The notes beneath the pieces were generated by a model. The model had not been told where the DNA came from. It searched no databases and worked only from the letters and a program-made list of their open reading frames with translations. Below are positions 1 through 7,733 of a stretch of 64,000 nucleotides of DNA, piece by piece. The DNA is from Calditrichota bacterium (GTDB lineage: Bacteria; Electryoneota; RPQS01): positions 1,054,001 through 1,118,000 of the forward strand of contig JACJWA010000001.1 in the NCBI GenBank assembly GCA_020637395.1, written 5' to 3'. A program made the position numbers and the translations under genes. How positions within the stretch are numbered: the first letter of the stretch is position 1; the number at the start of each line of letters is the position of its first letter.

Positions 1-1
1 T

Positions 2-637
2 TTCTGGAATGACGAACTGTTGGCGCAAGGCAATCCCGATTTGCGCCCTGAATCGGGTTTCTTGGTTCAAGTCAGTGGTGGTGTCAGCACCGGGTACAGA
101 TTCGCAACTGCGGTGGACTTCACTTTGTCCAGAAATCGTGTTCATGATTTGATCTATTGGCGTCAGGCATTTGATGGACGCTGGACTCCGCAGAATCTCC
201 GCAAAGCTTCGCTTGACGCTGCCAGCGTGACGTTGACCCAGCAGCTAATCCCAGAGATTGCAAACGCAAGCTTCTCCATGGAGTGGCTCGAAGCTCGGGA
301 CCGGAGCGGAGAGCGCACGACTGACGGAAAGTACTTGATCTACCGTCCCGCGAGGACGTTTCGCGCCGATGCGAATGTCACTAAAGGGGATTTTCATGGA
401 GCGGTCAGCCTGCTCTGGTCGGACAAACAGGCTGTGCTGGAAACCAATTCCAAGTGGTTGCCGGAGTACACGCTTGTGAACGCATCGGTTTCAAAGAGTT
501 TCACCATAGGAGAGACAACTCTGGAATGCGGTGTGAGCTGCGAAAATGTGATTGATGTGGACTATCGCTTGGTTCGGCACGCGCCGATGCCGTTGCGCGA
601 GATGGGAGTGTTCGTTAACTTGGTTAAGGGCAGCTAA
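2..637 (+). CDS. TonB-dependent outer-membrane receptor, C-terminal part (5' end outside window)
   Basis: This is the last 211 residues of a TonB-dependent receptor, an outer-membrane beta-barrel that imports a scarce ligand such as cobalamin, iron chelate or oligosaccharide using the proton motive force. The frame is open from base 2 with no start, so the gene begins upstream. Diagnostic features are the GNPDLRPE motif near the left edge, alternating amphipathic strands, and the terminal segment (ENVIDVDYRLVRHAPMPLRE then GVFVNLV) typical of the last strands of this family. The plug domain and TonB box are not in view, so the substrate cannot be read. The next gene starts two bases after the stop and encodes an exported propeller protein, which suggests a receptor plus surface ligand-capture pair. 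Confidence 0.88.
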   Translation, partial: FWNDELLAQGNPDLRPESGFLVQVSGGVSTGYRFATAVDFTLSRNRVHDLIYWRQAFDGRWTPQNLRKASLDAASVTLTQQLIPEIANASFSMEWLEARDRSGERTTDGKYLIYRPARTFRADANVTKGDFHGAVSLLWSDKQAVLETNSKWLPEYTLVNASVSKSFTIGETTLECGVSCENVIDVDYRLVRHAPMPLREMGVFVNLVKGS

Positions 638-638
638 C

Positions 639-1934
639 ATGCGATTCCTGATATTCGTCCTATTCCTGGCATCAGTAGACACGCATGCCGGAGACAAACT
701 ATTTGTCGTAAATAGTCTCGATGAATCTCTTGGTTGGATTGACTTGGAGACAGGAGAGTCCAATCAACAGGCGGCGACATTGGGCTTCATACCGAATGAC
801 GTCGTAGCATTTGAAAACGCACTTTGCGTTGTCAACTCAGGGGACAATAACATTCAGGTCATAGATCCAGTGACTATGCAGACCGTACGGCAGATTGAGC
901 TCGACGACGCGGTGAATCCATTTGCTGCAACCAAAGTGTCAGGGACCAAGATTGCCGTGTCTGCTTCACTGAGTGGCACGGTCTCAATTGTAGATTGGTC
1001 GGCGGGAGTCGTGGATACCACATTCTACGTTGGAACGTCACCGCAATTTGTGGATGTGGCTTGGGGCAAACTCTATGTGCTCTGCACAGGTGTGGAGTTT
1101 CCCGTGTTTGGTAATGGTGTCCTGAAGCGGTACGATCTCGTCACCTATGAATTGATTGACTCCCTGGTCGTTGGAGTGAATCCGCAGTCCATGTTTGCGG
1201 CTTGGTTCGAGGTTCATGTCTTGTGTACCGGCAACTATGATGACGTTGAAGGCAGTGTTGTGGTCATAGATGTCGAAGGAGGACTTTCTATTGACACCGT
1301 GCTGAATGTCGGTGGGTCCCCTGTCTCTATGGTATCCGGCTCTGCTCCGGGAATTGGTTCGGGTTGGATTGCCGCGGGTGGATGGGGCTCTGAAGGGTAT
1401 CTGTATCAGTACGATGCCGTGGAGCATGAGATTCTGCATGGATCGAGCAATCCATTGTTGACGGGTGTCGGTGCTATAGATATTGTTGCGCAGGACTACG
1501 ACGGTGGCTCCTTTTTTGTCAGTTGCTTTAATCAAAACACTGTAGAGATTCGTTCATGTTGGGGTGACTTGTCAGAGACCTACGAGATGAGCGCGGGCCC
1601 AAGCGCTTCAGCACTCTGGGAGGAACCCACCGCATCCACGCCAGAAAACCCACGACTGGTGCCAACTGATGCGGCTTTAGTTTCTGCTTACCCGAATCCC
1701 TTCAACGGTGCGACGACTCTTGAATTAGTATTGCCAATGATGCGGGGTGAAGTGGTTGATCTGTTCGATGCCTTGGGCAGAAAGGTCGCGGAAGTGCCCG
1801 TGAGCCCCGGCCAGGACAGGGTCATTTGGGCACCGGGAGCGTTTGGAAACTCGGAAGTCTCTACAGGAGTTTACTTTGCCAGGCTGCGGCATGCGCCAGG
1901 TGGAAATCCACTCAAAGTCGTATATCTCAAATAA
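639..1934 (+). CDS. Exported YncE-like beta-propeller protein with T9SS-type C-terminal sorting domain
   Basis: A 431-residue secreted protein. The ATG at 639 is chosen because it opens a signal peptide (MRFLIFVLFLASVDTHAG) and is preceded by an AAGGG ribosome site; the frame runs further upstream but adds nothing sensible. Residues about 21-330 hold repeated blades of the kind VVNSGDNNIQVIDP, as in seven-bladed YncE/surface-layer propellers. The last 80 residues (SAYPNPFNGATTLELVLP, then LFDALGRKVAEVP, ending in a GVYFARL strand) are a FlgD-like / T9SS type A sorting domain. No lipobox cysteine is seen. Bacteroidetes BtuG, a cobalamin-capturing propeller, is encoded beside its BtuB receptor; the arrangement here is similar, but ligand identity is inference. 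Confidence 0.8.
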   Translation: MRFLIFVLFLASVDTHAGDKLFVVNSLDESLGWIDLETGESNQQAATLGFIPNDVVAFENALCVVNSGDNNIQVIDPVTMQTVRQIELDDAVNPFAATKVSGTKIAVSASLSGTVSIVDWSAGVVDTTFYVGTSPQFVDVAWGKLYVLCTGVEFPVFGNGVLKRYDLVTYELIDSLVVGVNPQSMFAAWFEVHVLCTGNYDDVEGSVVVIDVEGGLSIDTVLNVGGSPVSMVSGSAPGIGSGWIAAGGWGSEGYLYQYDAVEHEILHGSSNPLLTGVGAIDIVAQDYDGGSFFVSCFNQNTVEIRSCWGDLSETYEMSAGPSASALWEEPTASTPENPRLVPTDAALVSAYPNPFNGATTLELVLPMMRGEVVDLFDALGRKVAEVPVSPGQDRVIWAPGAFGNSEVSTGVYFARLRHAPGGNPLKVVYLK

Positions 1935-1967
1935 ACAACACTTTAATATAGCGTTGTTAAGTGTGAG

Positions 1968-2039
1968 GCGGGTTGCGATTCACTTGGGAAAATCGTATGT
2001 TTACAGATTACCTAAGGTCGAATCGGAACCCGCTTTTTC
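1968..2039 (+). terminator. Long-loop intrinsic terminator abutting the trpS start
   Basis: GCGGGTTGCGATT (1968-1980) pairs with AATCGGAACCCGC (2021-2033), a 12-bp stem with one G-G mismatch. TTGGG (1984-1988) and CCTAA (2010-2014) can extend it inward. Five T residues (2034-2038) follow directly and the trpS start lies at 2040. It most simply ends transcription of the propeller gene; it could also act as an attenuator for trpS. Confidence 0.6.
1973..2001 (+). promoter_or_regulatory. Candidate trpS promoter inside the terminator stem and loop
   Basis: TTGCGA (1973-1978), a 17-nt spacer and TATGTT (1996-2001) give a plausible sigma-70-type promoter. Its transcripts would begin near 2008 and carry only the 3' arm of the terminator, so they would escape termination. 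It is only a partial consensus match and is untested. Confidence 0.4.
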
Positions 2040-3041
2040 GTGAGTACGCTCAAGAAACGAATCCTGTCCGGAATGCGCCCCACTGGCCGCCTGCATCTGG
2101 GAAACTATGTCGGCGCGCTGGAGAATTGGGTGCGCTTGCAGGATAGCTACGAGAACTATCATCTCGTTGCGGACTGGCACACACTAACGACGGACTACGA
2201 ACACACGCGGCATATTCCTGATAACATTCACGAGATGGTCACGGATTGGTTGGCCGCCGGAATTGATCCGGAAAAGAGCCCGATCTTTGTGCAGTCTGCC
2301 GTCAAGGCGCATGCCGAGCTGTATTTGCTCTTAAACATGATCATCGCGACAGGCCGACTAGAACGCAACCCAACTCTGAAAGATCAGGTACGTGACCTTC
2401 ATCTGGAAGACGCGGTTACCGCGGGCCACCTGACTTATCCGGTATTGCAGGCCGCGGACATCATGATGTACAAGGGCGAAGTTGTGCCTGTGGGCGAAGA
2501 CCAGTTGCCGCACATCGAAGTCACTCGCGAACTCGCACGCAGATTCAACAACTTGTACTCGCCGGAGTCGCCCGTCTTTCCTGAGCCCGAAGGGATGCTG
2601 ACCAAGTTTCCCCGCCTGACTGGACTCGACGGTAAGCGCATGTCGAAGTCCTTGGGCAACACAATTCTGCTCGCGGACACGCCGGACGAGATTCGCGGCA
2701 AGTTGCGCAAAGCCGTGACGGATCCGCAGAAAGTTCGCAAGAACGATCCGGGCAGACCGGATGTGTGTCTTGTCTTTGGCTATCATCAGAAGTTCAACGA
2801 GTCAGAAACGTCCGAGATTCGTGAAGGCTGTGAAAGCGGGGCGTTGGGATGCGTAGATTGCAAGAAGCGTTGCGGCGAAAAGATTATTGAGCATCTTGCG
2901 CCGATTCATGAACGCCGCAATCAGTTTGAGTCCGACCCGCAGCGCGTCAAGGACGTGATTGCGGACGGGAATCGCCGCGCCAACGAAGTCGCCGCGCAAA
3001 CGATGAGCGAAGTGCATGCCGCAATGGGATTCGGCTCGTGA
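2040..3041 (+). CDS. trpS: Tryptophanyl-tRNA synthetase
   Basis: A class I aminoacyl-tRNA synthetase of 333 residues that charges tRNA-Trp with tryptophan using ATP in the cytoplasm. The HIGH signature appears as HLGN at residues 19-22 within the conserved block GMRPTGRLHLGNYVGALENW, and the KMSKS loop as RMSKS near residue 201. Length matches the bacterial family. The GTG at 2040 is the only sensible start because the next ATG lies inside the conserved GMRPT block. No Shine-Dalgarno sequence precedes it: the bases before it are the T-run of a terminator hairpin. The last four bases overlap the start of scpA, so the two are probably translationally coupled. Confidence 0.96.
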   Translation: MSTLKKRILSGMRPTGRLHLGNYVGALENWVRLQDSYENYHLVADWHTLTTDYEHTRHIPDNIHEMVTDWLAAGIDPEKSPIFVQSAVKAHAELYLLLNMIIATGRLERNPTLKDQVRDLHLEDAVTAGHLTYPVLQAADIMMYKGEVVPVGEDQLPHIEVTRELARRFNNLYSPESPVFPEPEGMLTKFPRLTGLDGKRMSKSLGNTILLADTPDEIRGKLRKAVTDPQKVRKNDPGRPDVCLVFGYHQKFNESETSEIREGCESGALGCVDCKKRCGEKIIEHLAPIHERRNQFESDPQRVKDVIADGNRRANEVAAQTMSEVHAAMGFGS

Positions 3042-3778
3042 GCATGTGGCAAGTCAAACTCCCGCGCTTTGAAGGTCCGTTGGATCTCCTGCTGTTTCTT
3101 GTGACCCGCAAGGAGTACGACATTCTTGATCTCCCCATGGCGGAAATCACGGAATCGTATCTGGAAGCTTTGGACAACATCGGCGTGGACAATCTGGAAG
3201 ATGCCGGCGAGTATCTGCTGATGGCCGCCACGCTGTTGTCCATCAAGACCCGCATGATGCTCCCGCATACGGAACTTCATGAAGAGCTTGACATTGATGA
3301 TCCGCGGCGCGAGCTTGTGAATCGTCTGCAGATCTACGCTCGAATCAAAGATGCCGCGGCTGACCTGGCCGAGCTTGAGCTAAACATGCTCGACCGTAAG
3401 CCTCTCACGCATGAGGCCGTTCCGCCCGAGTCGAGGCCCGCAGGACTTGAGTTGCTGATGCCGCTTTCCGTGTACGATCTCGCGCGGACGATGGAAGAGA
3501 TACTTGCGCGACGTGAAACGCGCGTCTTTCACGACGTGAAGCTGCTGAAGGTCACGGTTGAGCAGAGAATCGAATGGGTGATCAGCCAACTGACTCGAGA
3601 GACGCACTTCGGCCTGATCGAGAAACTTCGCGAGGTGCCGGAAAGAATTGTCTGGGTGACCACGTTTCTTGCACTGCTTGACCTCGCACGACAAAACAAA
3701 GTGAAATTGGAGCAGAACAGTCCGTTTGATGAGATTTACGTGTTCCGTCCGGAAGCCATTGACTCGCAGGCCGCATGA
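3038..3778 (+). CDS. scpA: Segregation and condensation protein A (kleisin)
   Basis: ScpA bridges the SMC head and neck in the SMC-ScpAB complex that organises and segregates the chromosome. The 246-residue protein has the family opening FEGPLDLLLFLV (residues 10-21), a helical N-terminal SMC-binding domain, a central variable region and a C-terminal winged-helix region (EKLREVPERIVWVTTFLALL). The GTG at 3038 overlaps the trpS stop; an ATG two codons later is an alternative. scpB follows with a 4-nt overlap, the usual order. The partner smc lies about 36 kb downstream at 39481. Confidence 0.95.
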   Translation: MSMWQVKLPRFEGPLDLLLFLVTRKEYDILDLPMAEITESYLEALDNIGVDNLEDAGEYLLMAATLLSIKTRMMLPHTELHEELDIDDPRRELVNRLQIYARIKDAAADLAELELNMLDRKPLTHEAVPPESRPAGLELLMPLSVYDLARTMEEILARRETRVFHDVKLLKVTVEQRIEWVISQLTRETHFGLIEKLREVPERIVWVTTFLALLDLARQNKVKLEQNSPFDEIYVFRPEAIDSQAA

Positions 3779-4581
3779 TGATGTTTGAAACTCCGGAAGA
3801 AAACTTCGAGTTTGAAGATTCCCAATTCGACGCAGATTCGTTTGACGAAGAGTCGGATGAAAGTGAACAAGCTGCCAACGAAGAAGAAGGACTCATACGC
3901 CGCAGACGGCTTTTGAAGCAGACTGAAGCGCTGCTTCTGGCCAGCAGCGAGCCGCTTACGGAAGTTGCTTTCGTGAACGCGGTCGGAAAGCGCGCCAAGG
4001 GCAAGCTGGCGGAAGTTGTTGAGGAGTTGAATGCCGAGTACCTCGAGCACGACCGGGCATTTGAAGTTCTGCGAGTGGCCGATGGATACCTTCTGTTCAC
4101 TCGACCGGAGCACGGTGAATTGCTCCGGCGCTTCCTTGCGGATAAGGCAAGAACACGCCTGTCGCGAGCCGCGTTGGAATCTCTTGCCGTGATCGCCTTT
4201 CGCGGTCCCGTTACCCGCGTGGATGTGGATGAGATTCGAGGCGTGGACTCTGGAGGTGTGTTGCGCAACTTGCTGGATCGCCGATTGATTCGTGTGAAGG
4301 GCCGCGCCGACATCGCGGGACGTCCGCTACTCTATGAGATTACTGACGAGTTCCTGAAGTATTTTGGCATCACAGGTGTTTCTGATTTGCCAAGGCACGC
4401 AGAGCTGACGCGGGAGCTTGGTGAACTTCGCGCCGCCGCTCAGACCGGTCTGCTGCTCGAAGACACTGAAAACGCGACTCAGAGTGTAGATTCGGACGAG
4501 GATACAAAAGAAACCAAGACGGGGAACGGTCATCATGAATTGTCCCCGCAAAACTTATCTGAAGATAACTCGGAAGACTAG
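3775..4581 (+). CDS. scpB: Segregation and condensation protein B, with acidic N-terminal extension
   Basis: ScpB is the winged-helix dimer that binds the ScpA linker in the condensin-like complex. The 268 residues include two winged-helix units: about 45-110 (LLKQTEALLLASSEPLTEV) and about 125-205, with the conserved ALESLAVIAFRGPVTRVDVD and VDSGGVLRNLLDRRLI segments. It is longer than the usual 180-200 residues because of a strongly acidic N-terminus rich in Glu and Asp (residues 4-40) and a polar C-terminal tail. Three consecutive ATG codons (3775-3783) make the exact start uncertain by two residues. It overlaps scpA by 4 nt. Confidence 0.94.
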   Translation: MMMFETPEENFEFEDSQFDADSFDEESDESEQAANEEEGLIRRRRLLKQTEALLLASSEPLTEVAFVNAVGKRAKGKLAEVVEELNAEYLEHDRAFEVLRVADGYLLFTRPEHGELLRRFLADKARTRLSRAALESLAVIAFRGPVTRVDVDEIRGVDSGGVLRNLLDRRLIRVKGRADIAGRPLLYEITDEFLKYFGITGVSDLPRHAELTRELGELRAAAQTGLLLEDTENATQSVDSDEDTKETKTGNGHHELSPQNLSEDNSED

Positions 4582-4583
4582 TT

Positions 4584-6284
4584 ATGAACATAAGAGATAG
4601 CAGAATTCTGGTCTTAGGCGGTTGGGGATTGGTTGGTGTCGCGGTCTGCAAAAGACTGCTGGAAAAGAAACCCGCGCGTCTTGTGGTTTTGTCGCTGCGG
4701 GAATCTGAGGCTATTGATGCGGTAAGAGAGCTTTACGCCTTCAAGGGCAGCACGGAAGTCGTGGCCGAGTGGGGGGACATTTTTCTACCTGCGGAATTGA
4801 AGGACAAGTCTCGTGCGCAGATCTTGGACGATCCAAAACTGCGACGTGTCTTTCTGGATGGAGTTTTCGAAAAGCCAAGTCTTGAGCGACTCAAGTCCTT
4901 CTTTTTGTATCAATTGATTGAGAAGCATAAGCCCGATCTGATTATTGACAGCGTGAATTCAGCGACGGGGTTGGCTTATCAAGACACTTACACGGCTTAT
5001 TATGATGTCCGGAAGGTCCTTGACCACGAGGATACGGCGCAGGGCGGCACTAACCTCATAGAGCGTGTGGAGAAGCTTGCAAGCACGATTAGCTTGCCGC
5101 AGCTCATTCGCCACCTGCAAGTAATGAATGAAGCTTGCCGCACCGAAAATGTGCGGATGTATCTCAAGATTGGGACCACCGGTACGGGCGGCATGGGGCT
5201 AAATATCCCGTACACTCACTCGGAAGACAAGCCGTCCGGGCAACTGCTGAGCAAGTCTTCAATCGCCGGCGCGCACAGCCTGCTTCTCTTCCTGATGGGC
5301 AGAACGCCCGGGTCGCCTTTTGTCAAGGAGATTAAACCTGCGGCGGTCATTGCATGGAAGAAGATATCACACGGGGAAATTCGCCGCGGCGGGAAACCGA
5401 TTCCTCTGTTTGATTGCGATCCGGCAGCGGCGTGCGATCTGAGTTCCGTTTTCAAACGAGTGGACGAAACATGCGGCGCTCCACTCGGCGAAAACATGAA
5501 GTCAGTTTACATTGACACCGGCGAAAATGGTATTTTCTCTACTGAAGAGTTCTTTACGATTACGGCTGCCGAGCAAATGGAGTTCGTGACGCCCGAGGAG
5601 ATTGCTCATTCGGTCGTGACGGAGATTGAGGGCGGCAACAGCGGATTTGATGTCGTCGGCGCTTTGGACTCCGTGGTGATGGGACCGACCTACCGCGCGG
5701 GAATCCTGCGCAAGGCCGCCCTGGATGAGATGGTTCGCCTGGAGAAAGAAACGGGCAGCCGCAGCATCGCGTTCGAGATGCTCGGTCCCCCGCATCTCTC
5801 AAAACTTCTCTATGAAGCTTACTTGATTTGGCTCGCCTATCCGCATGTATCTGACTTCTGTAAGCAATCGCCTGAGCGGTGCTGCGAGTCTCTGCTTCAA
5901 GTTGTGAAAAGCAATCCGTCCATCCGTGCGACCATTCTTTCCATCGGAGTCCCGATTCTAATGCCTGACGGGAAAAAGGTTCTGCGTGGGCCGGAGGTCA
6001 AGATTCCGCCATATGCCGGTTCAAACGACTTCGCAGTGGACCGGGACAGCGTGAACGAATGGGCGAAAAAAGGCTGGGTGGATCTGAGGCCCGACAATAT
6101 GTCTTTGTGGCAGCGCCGCATCGAGAAGCATTTGCAGTTTGATGATGGTTCGAATCGCAGCGACTCCTCATCGGGTTATCCCTGGGACAGCAGATTTGAA
6201 GGCGAGGAAGACCCGCACTTCGTAGGGAAGATTGTGACTCGGATTTTCATAGATGAAGAAAACGGCGGACGCATTAAGGGATGA
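4584..6284 (+). CDS. Large NAD(P)-binding Rossmann-fold protein of unknown function
   Basis: A 566-residue cytoplasmic protein with no transmembrane segment. It opens with a dinucleotide-binding loop, LVLGGWGLVG (residues 9-18), as in short-chain dehydrogenases/epimerases, and a beta-strand IIDSVNSATGLAYQ follows near 120-133. Its most striking block is KIGTTGTGGMGLNIPYTHSE (195-214) followed by LLSKSSIAGAHSLLLFLMGR (221-240), which resembles an SDR active-site region with the SK-S-AG helix. The C-terminal 300 residues match nothing I can name. I recall similar uncharacterised proteins in FCB bacteria but cannot assign a substrate. It starts 2 nt after scpB and overlaps cmk by 4 nt, so it is embedded in a housekeeping operon. 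Confidence 0.6.
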   Translation: MNIRDSRILVLGGWGLVGVAVCKRLLEKKPARLVVLSLRESEAIDAVRELYAFKGSTEVVAEWGDIFLPAELKDKSRAQILDDPKLRRVFLDGVFEKPSLERLKSFFLYQLIEKHKPDLIIDSVNSATGLAYQDTYTAYYDVRKVLDHEDTAQGGTNLIERVEKLASTISLPQLIRHLQVMNEACRTENVRMYLKIGTTGTGGMGLNIPYTHSEDKPSGQLLSKSSIAGAHSLLLFLMGRTPGSPFVKEIKPAAVIAWKKISHGEIRRGGKPIPLFDCDPAAACDLSSVFKRVDETCGAPLGENMKSVYIDTGENGIFSTEEFFTITAAEQMEFVTPEEIAHSVVTEIEGGNSGFDVVGALDSVVMGPTYRAGILRKAALDEMVRLEKETGSRSIAFEMLGPPHLSKLLYEAYLIWLAYPHVSDFCKQSPERCCESLLQVVKSNPSIRATILSIGVPILMPDGKKVLRGPEVKIPPYAGSNDFAVDRDSVNEWAKKGWVDLRPDNMSLWQRRIEKHLQFDDGSNRSDSSSGYPWDSRFEGEEDPHFVGKIVTRIFIDEENGGRIKG

Positions 6285-6976
6285 TCGCCGTGCAGAAGTC
6301 TCTGATCATTGCCATTGATGGACCGGCGAGCAGCGGCAAGTCCACAACTGCGCGGCTCGTGGCGCAGAAACTTGGACTCATGTATCTCGACACCGGAGCG
6401 ATGTATCGCGCTGTCGCGCTGAAAATATATCGCACGGGGATTGAGCTCACCGAGAAATCCGCGCTAATGGAACTGCTGAACAACACAGAGGTCGAGCAGG
6501 TCGGACGCGACGATGGAGTCCACATTCTACTCGACGGTGAAGATGTATCGGAAGAGATCAGAACGCCGGATATTTCGCTTTGGGTCGGCCCCGTGTCTGA
6601 ACACGGACTCGTTCGAGAAAGATTGGTTGCCTGGCAGCGCGAGATCGGCAAACACGGAAGCATCGTAGCAGACGGAAGGGATATTGGCACAGTCGTTTTT
6701 CCGGATGCTCAGGTTAAGATCTACTTGAGTGCGGATCCGCACACACGTGCTCTGCGCCGACAGAAGGAACTGGCCGCCCGCGGTATCGCGCAATCAGTTG
6801 AAGAAGTGGAGTCTGCGCTCGTGACCCGCGATCAGCGCGACTCTTCACGTGCGCATAGTCCACTGCGAAAGGCAGAAGATGCGGTGGAGATTGATACGAC
6901 GCATCTGACCGTCGGTGATCAGGTGGAAAAGGTGCTTGCTATTGTAAAGAAACAGGCTGCGGCAACCGCGAAGTAG
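6281..6976 (+). CDS. cmk: Cytidylate kinase
   Basis: Phosphorylates CMP and dCMP to the diphosphates with ATP. The P-loop DGPASSGKST is at residues 13-22, followed by LDTGAMYRAVALK, the CMP-binding signature, and DGRDIGTVVFPDA; the lid region contains TRDQRDSSRAHSPL. The length of 231 residues is typical. The ATG at 6281 overlaps the stop of the previous gene (ATGA). The order cmk, plsC, rpsA is common in bacteria and points to one transcription unit that couples nucleotide, lipid and translation functions. Confidence 0.96.
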   Translation: MIAVQKSLIIAIDGPASSGKSTTARLVAQKLGLMYLDTGAMYRAVALKIYRTGIELTEKSALMELLNNTEVEQVGRDDGVHILLDGEDVSEEIRTPDISLWVGPVSEHGLVRERLVAWQREIGKHGSIVADGRDIGTVVFPDAQVKIYLSADPHTRALRRQKELAARGIAQSVEEVESALVTRDQRDSSRAHSPLRKAEDAVEIDTTHLTVGDQVEKVLAIVKKQAAATAK

Positions 6977-6981
6977 CGCGC

Positions 6982-7662
6982 ATGCGCTTGTTTTATGCCA
7001 CAGTTGCCTTCACGGCGCGTTGTTTGTTCAGAGTTCTTTATGGCGTGCGAGTTACTGGCATGTCGAGATTGCCGATGCACGGCCCGTTGCTGATCTGCTC
7101 AAATCACCGCTCGAACCTCGATCCACCGCTGCTCGGTGCATTCTTGAAGCGGGAAGTCCACTACTTTGCGAAAGCAGAGCTGTTTGAGACGAAACTGGGC
7201 GGCTGGTTTCTGAGAAAACTCAATGCTTTTCCGGTCAAGCGCGGACAGTTTGACAAATCGGCAATGACCGCGTGCGTGAGCATCCTCAGTGCCGAAAATG
7301 CGCTTGTGTTTTTCCCTGAAGGCACGCGAGCTCCGGCGGACGGATTCCTTGAGCCGAAGTTTGGAGTGGGTTGGGTACTTGCGAAAACTCGCGCGGATGT
7401 CCTGCCGGTGTATCTGCACGGTACGGGCAGCGCCGAGCGTTTTAGCTCCAAGCGTCCGCAGCTTGAACTTGTAATCGGAATCCCCGTGCGCGCAGAAGCA
7501 TTGCTTGAAGGTACTGCAGAGAATCGCGATGGCTATCAGGTTGTAGCTGGTCGGATTCTGGACGAGATTCGCAAAACCTCCCGATTGACCACGTTGGCAC
7601 AGTTTTACGAACCCGGAGAGGTTCATTCCCGGGAAGTGATTGAAGATGAACGACTGAGGTAG
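6982..7662 (+). CDS. plsC: 1-acyl-sn-glycerol-3-phosphate acyltransferase
   Basis: Adds the second acyl chain to lysophosphatidic acid to make phosphatidic acid at the inner membrane. The catalytic HxxxxD motif is NHRSNLD (residues 41-47), the glycerol-3-phosphate-binding motif is FPEGTR (111-116), and an N-terminal hydrophobic helix (about 4-20) anchors the protein. It is 226 residues long, as expected. It starts 5 nt after cmk. Its product feeds the CDP-diacylglycerol route whose other enzymes (cdsA, pssA, psd) occur elsewhere in the window. Confidence 0.93.
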   Translation: MRLFYATVAFTARCLFRVLYGVRVTGMSRLPMHGPLLICSNHRSNLDPPLLGAFLKREVHYFAKAELFETKLGGWFLRKLNAFPVKRGQFDKSAMTACVSILSAENALVFFPEGTRAPADGFLEPKFGVGWVLAKTRADVLPVYLHGTGSAERFSSKRPQLELVIGIPVRAEALLEGTAENRDGYQVVAGRILDEIRKTSRLTTLAQFYEPGEVHSREVIEDERLR

Positions 7663-7733
7663 TCCGATTTCGGCCTGCCCATAAACAAACCCCGTATCCC
7701 CGCGGGCATAAAGAAAGGGGGCAATGGTGAACA

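Noticed and set aside
7663..7733. S1-type autoregulatory leader before rpsA
   Set aside because: Only a five-pair inverted repeat is visible, which is not enough to claim a regulatory fold.
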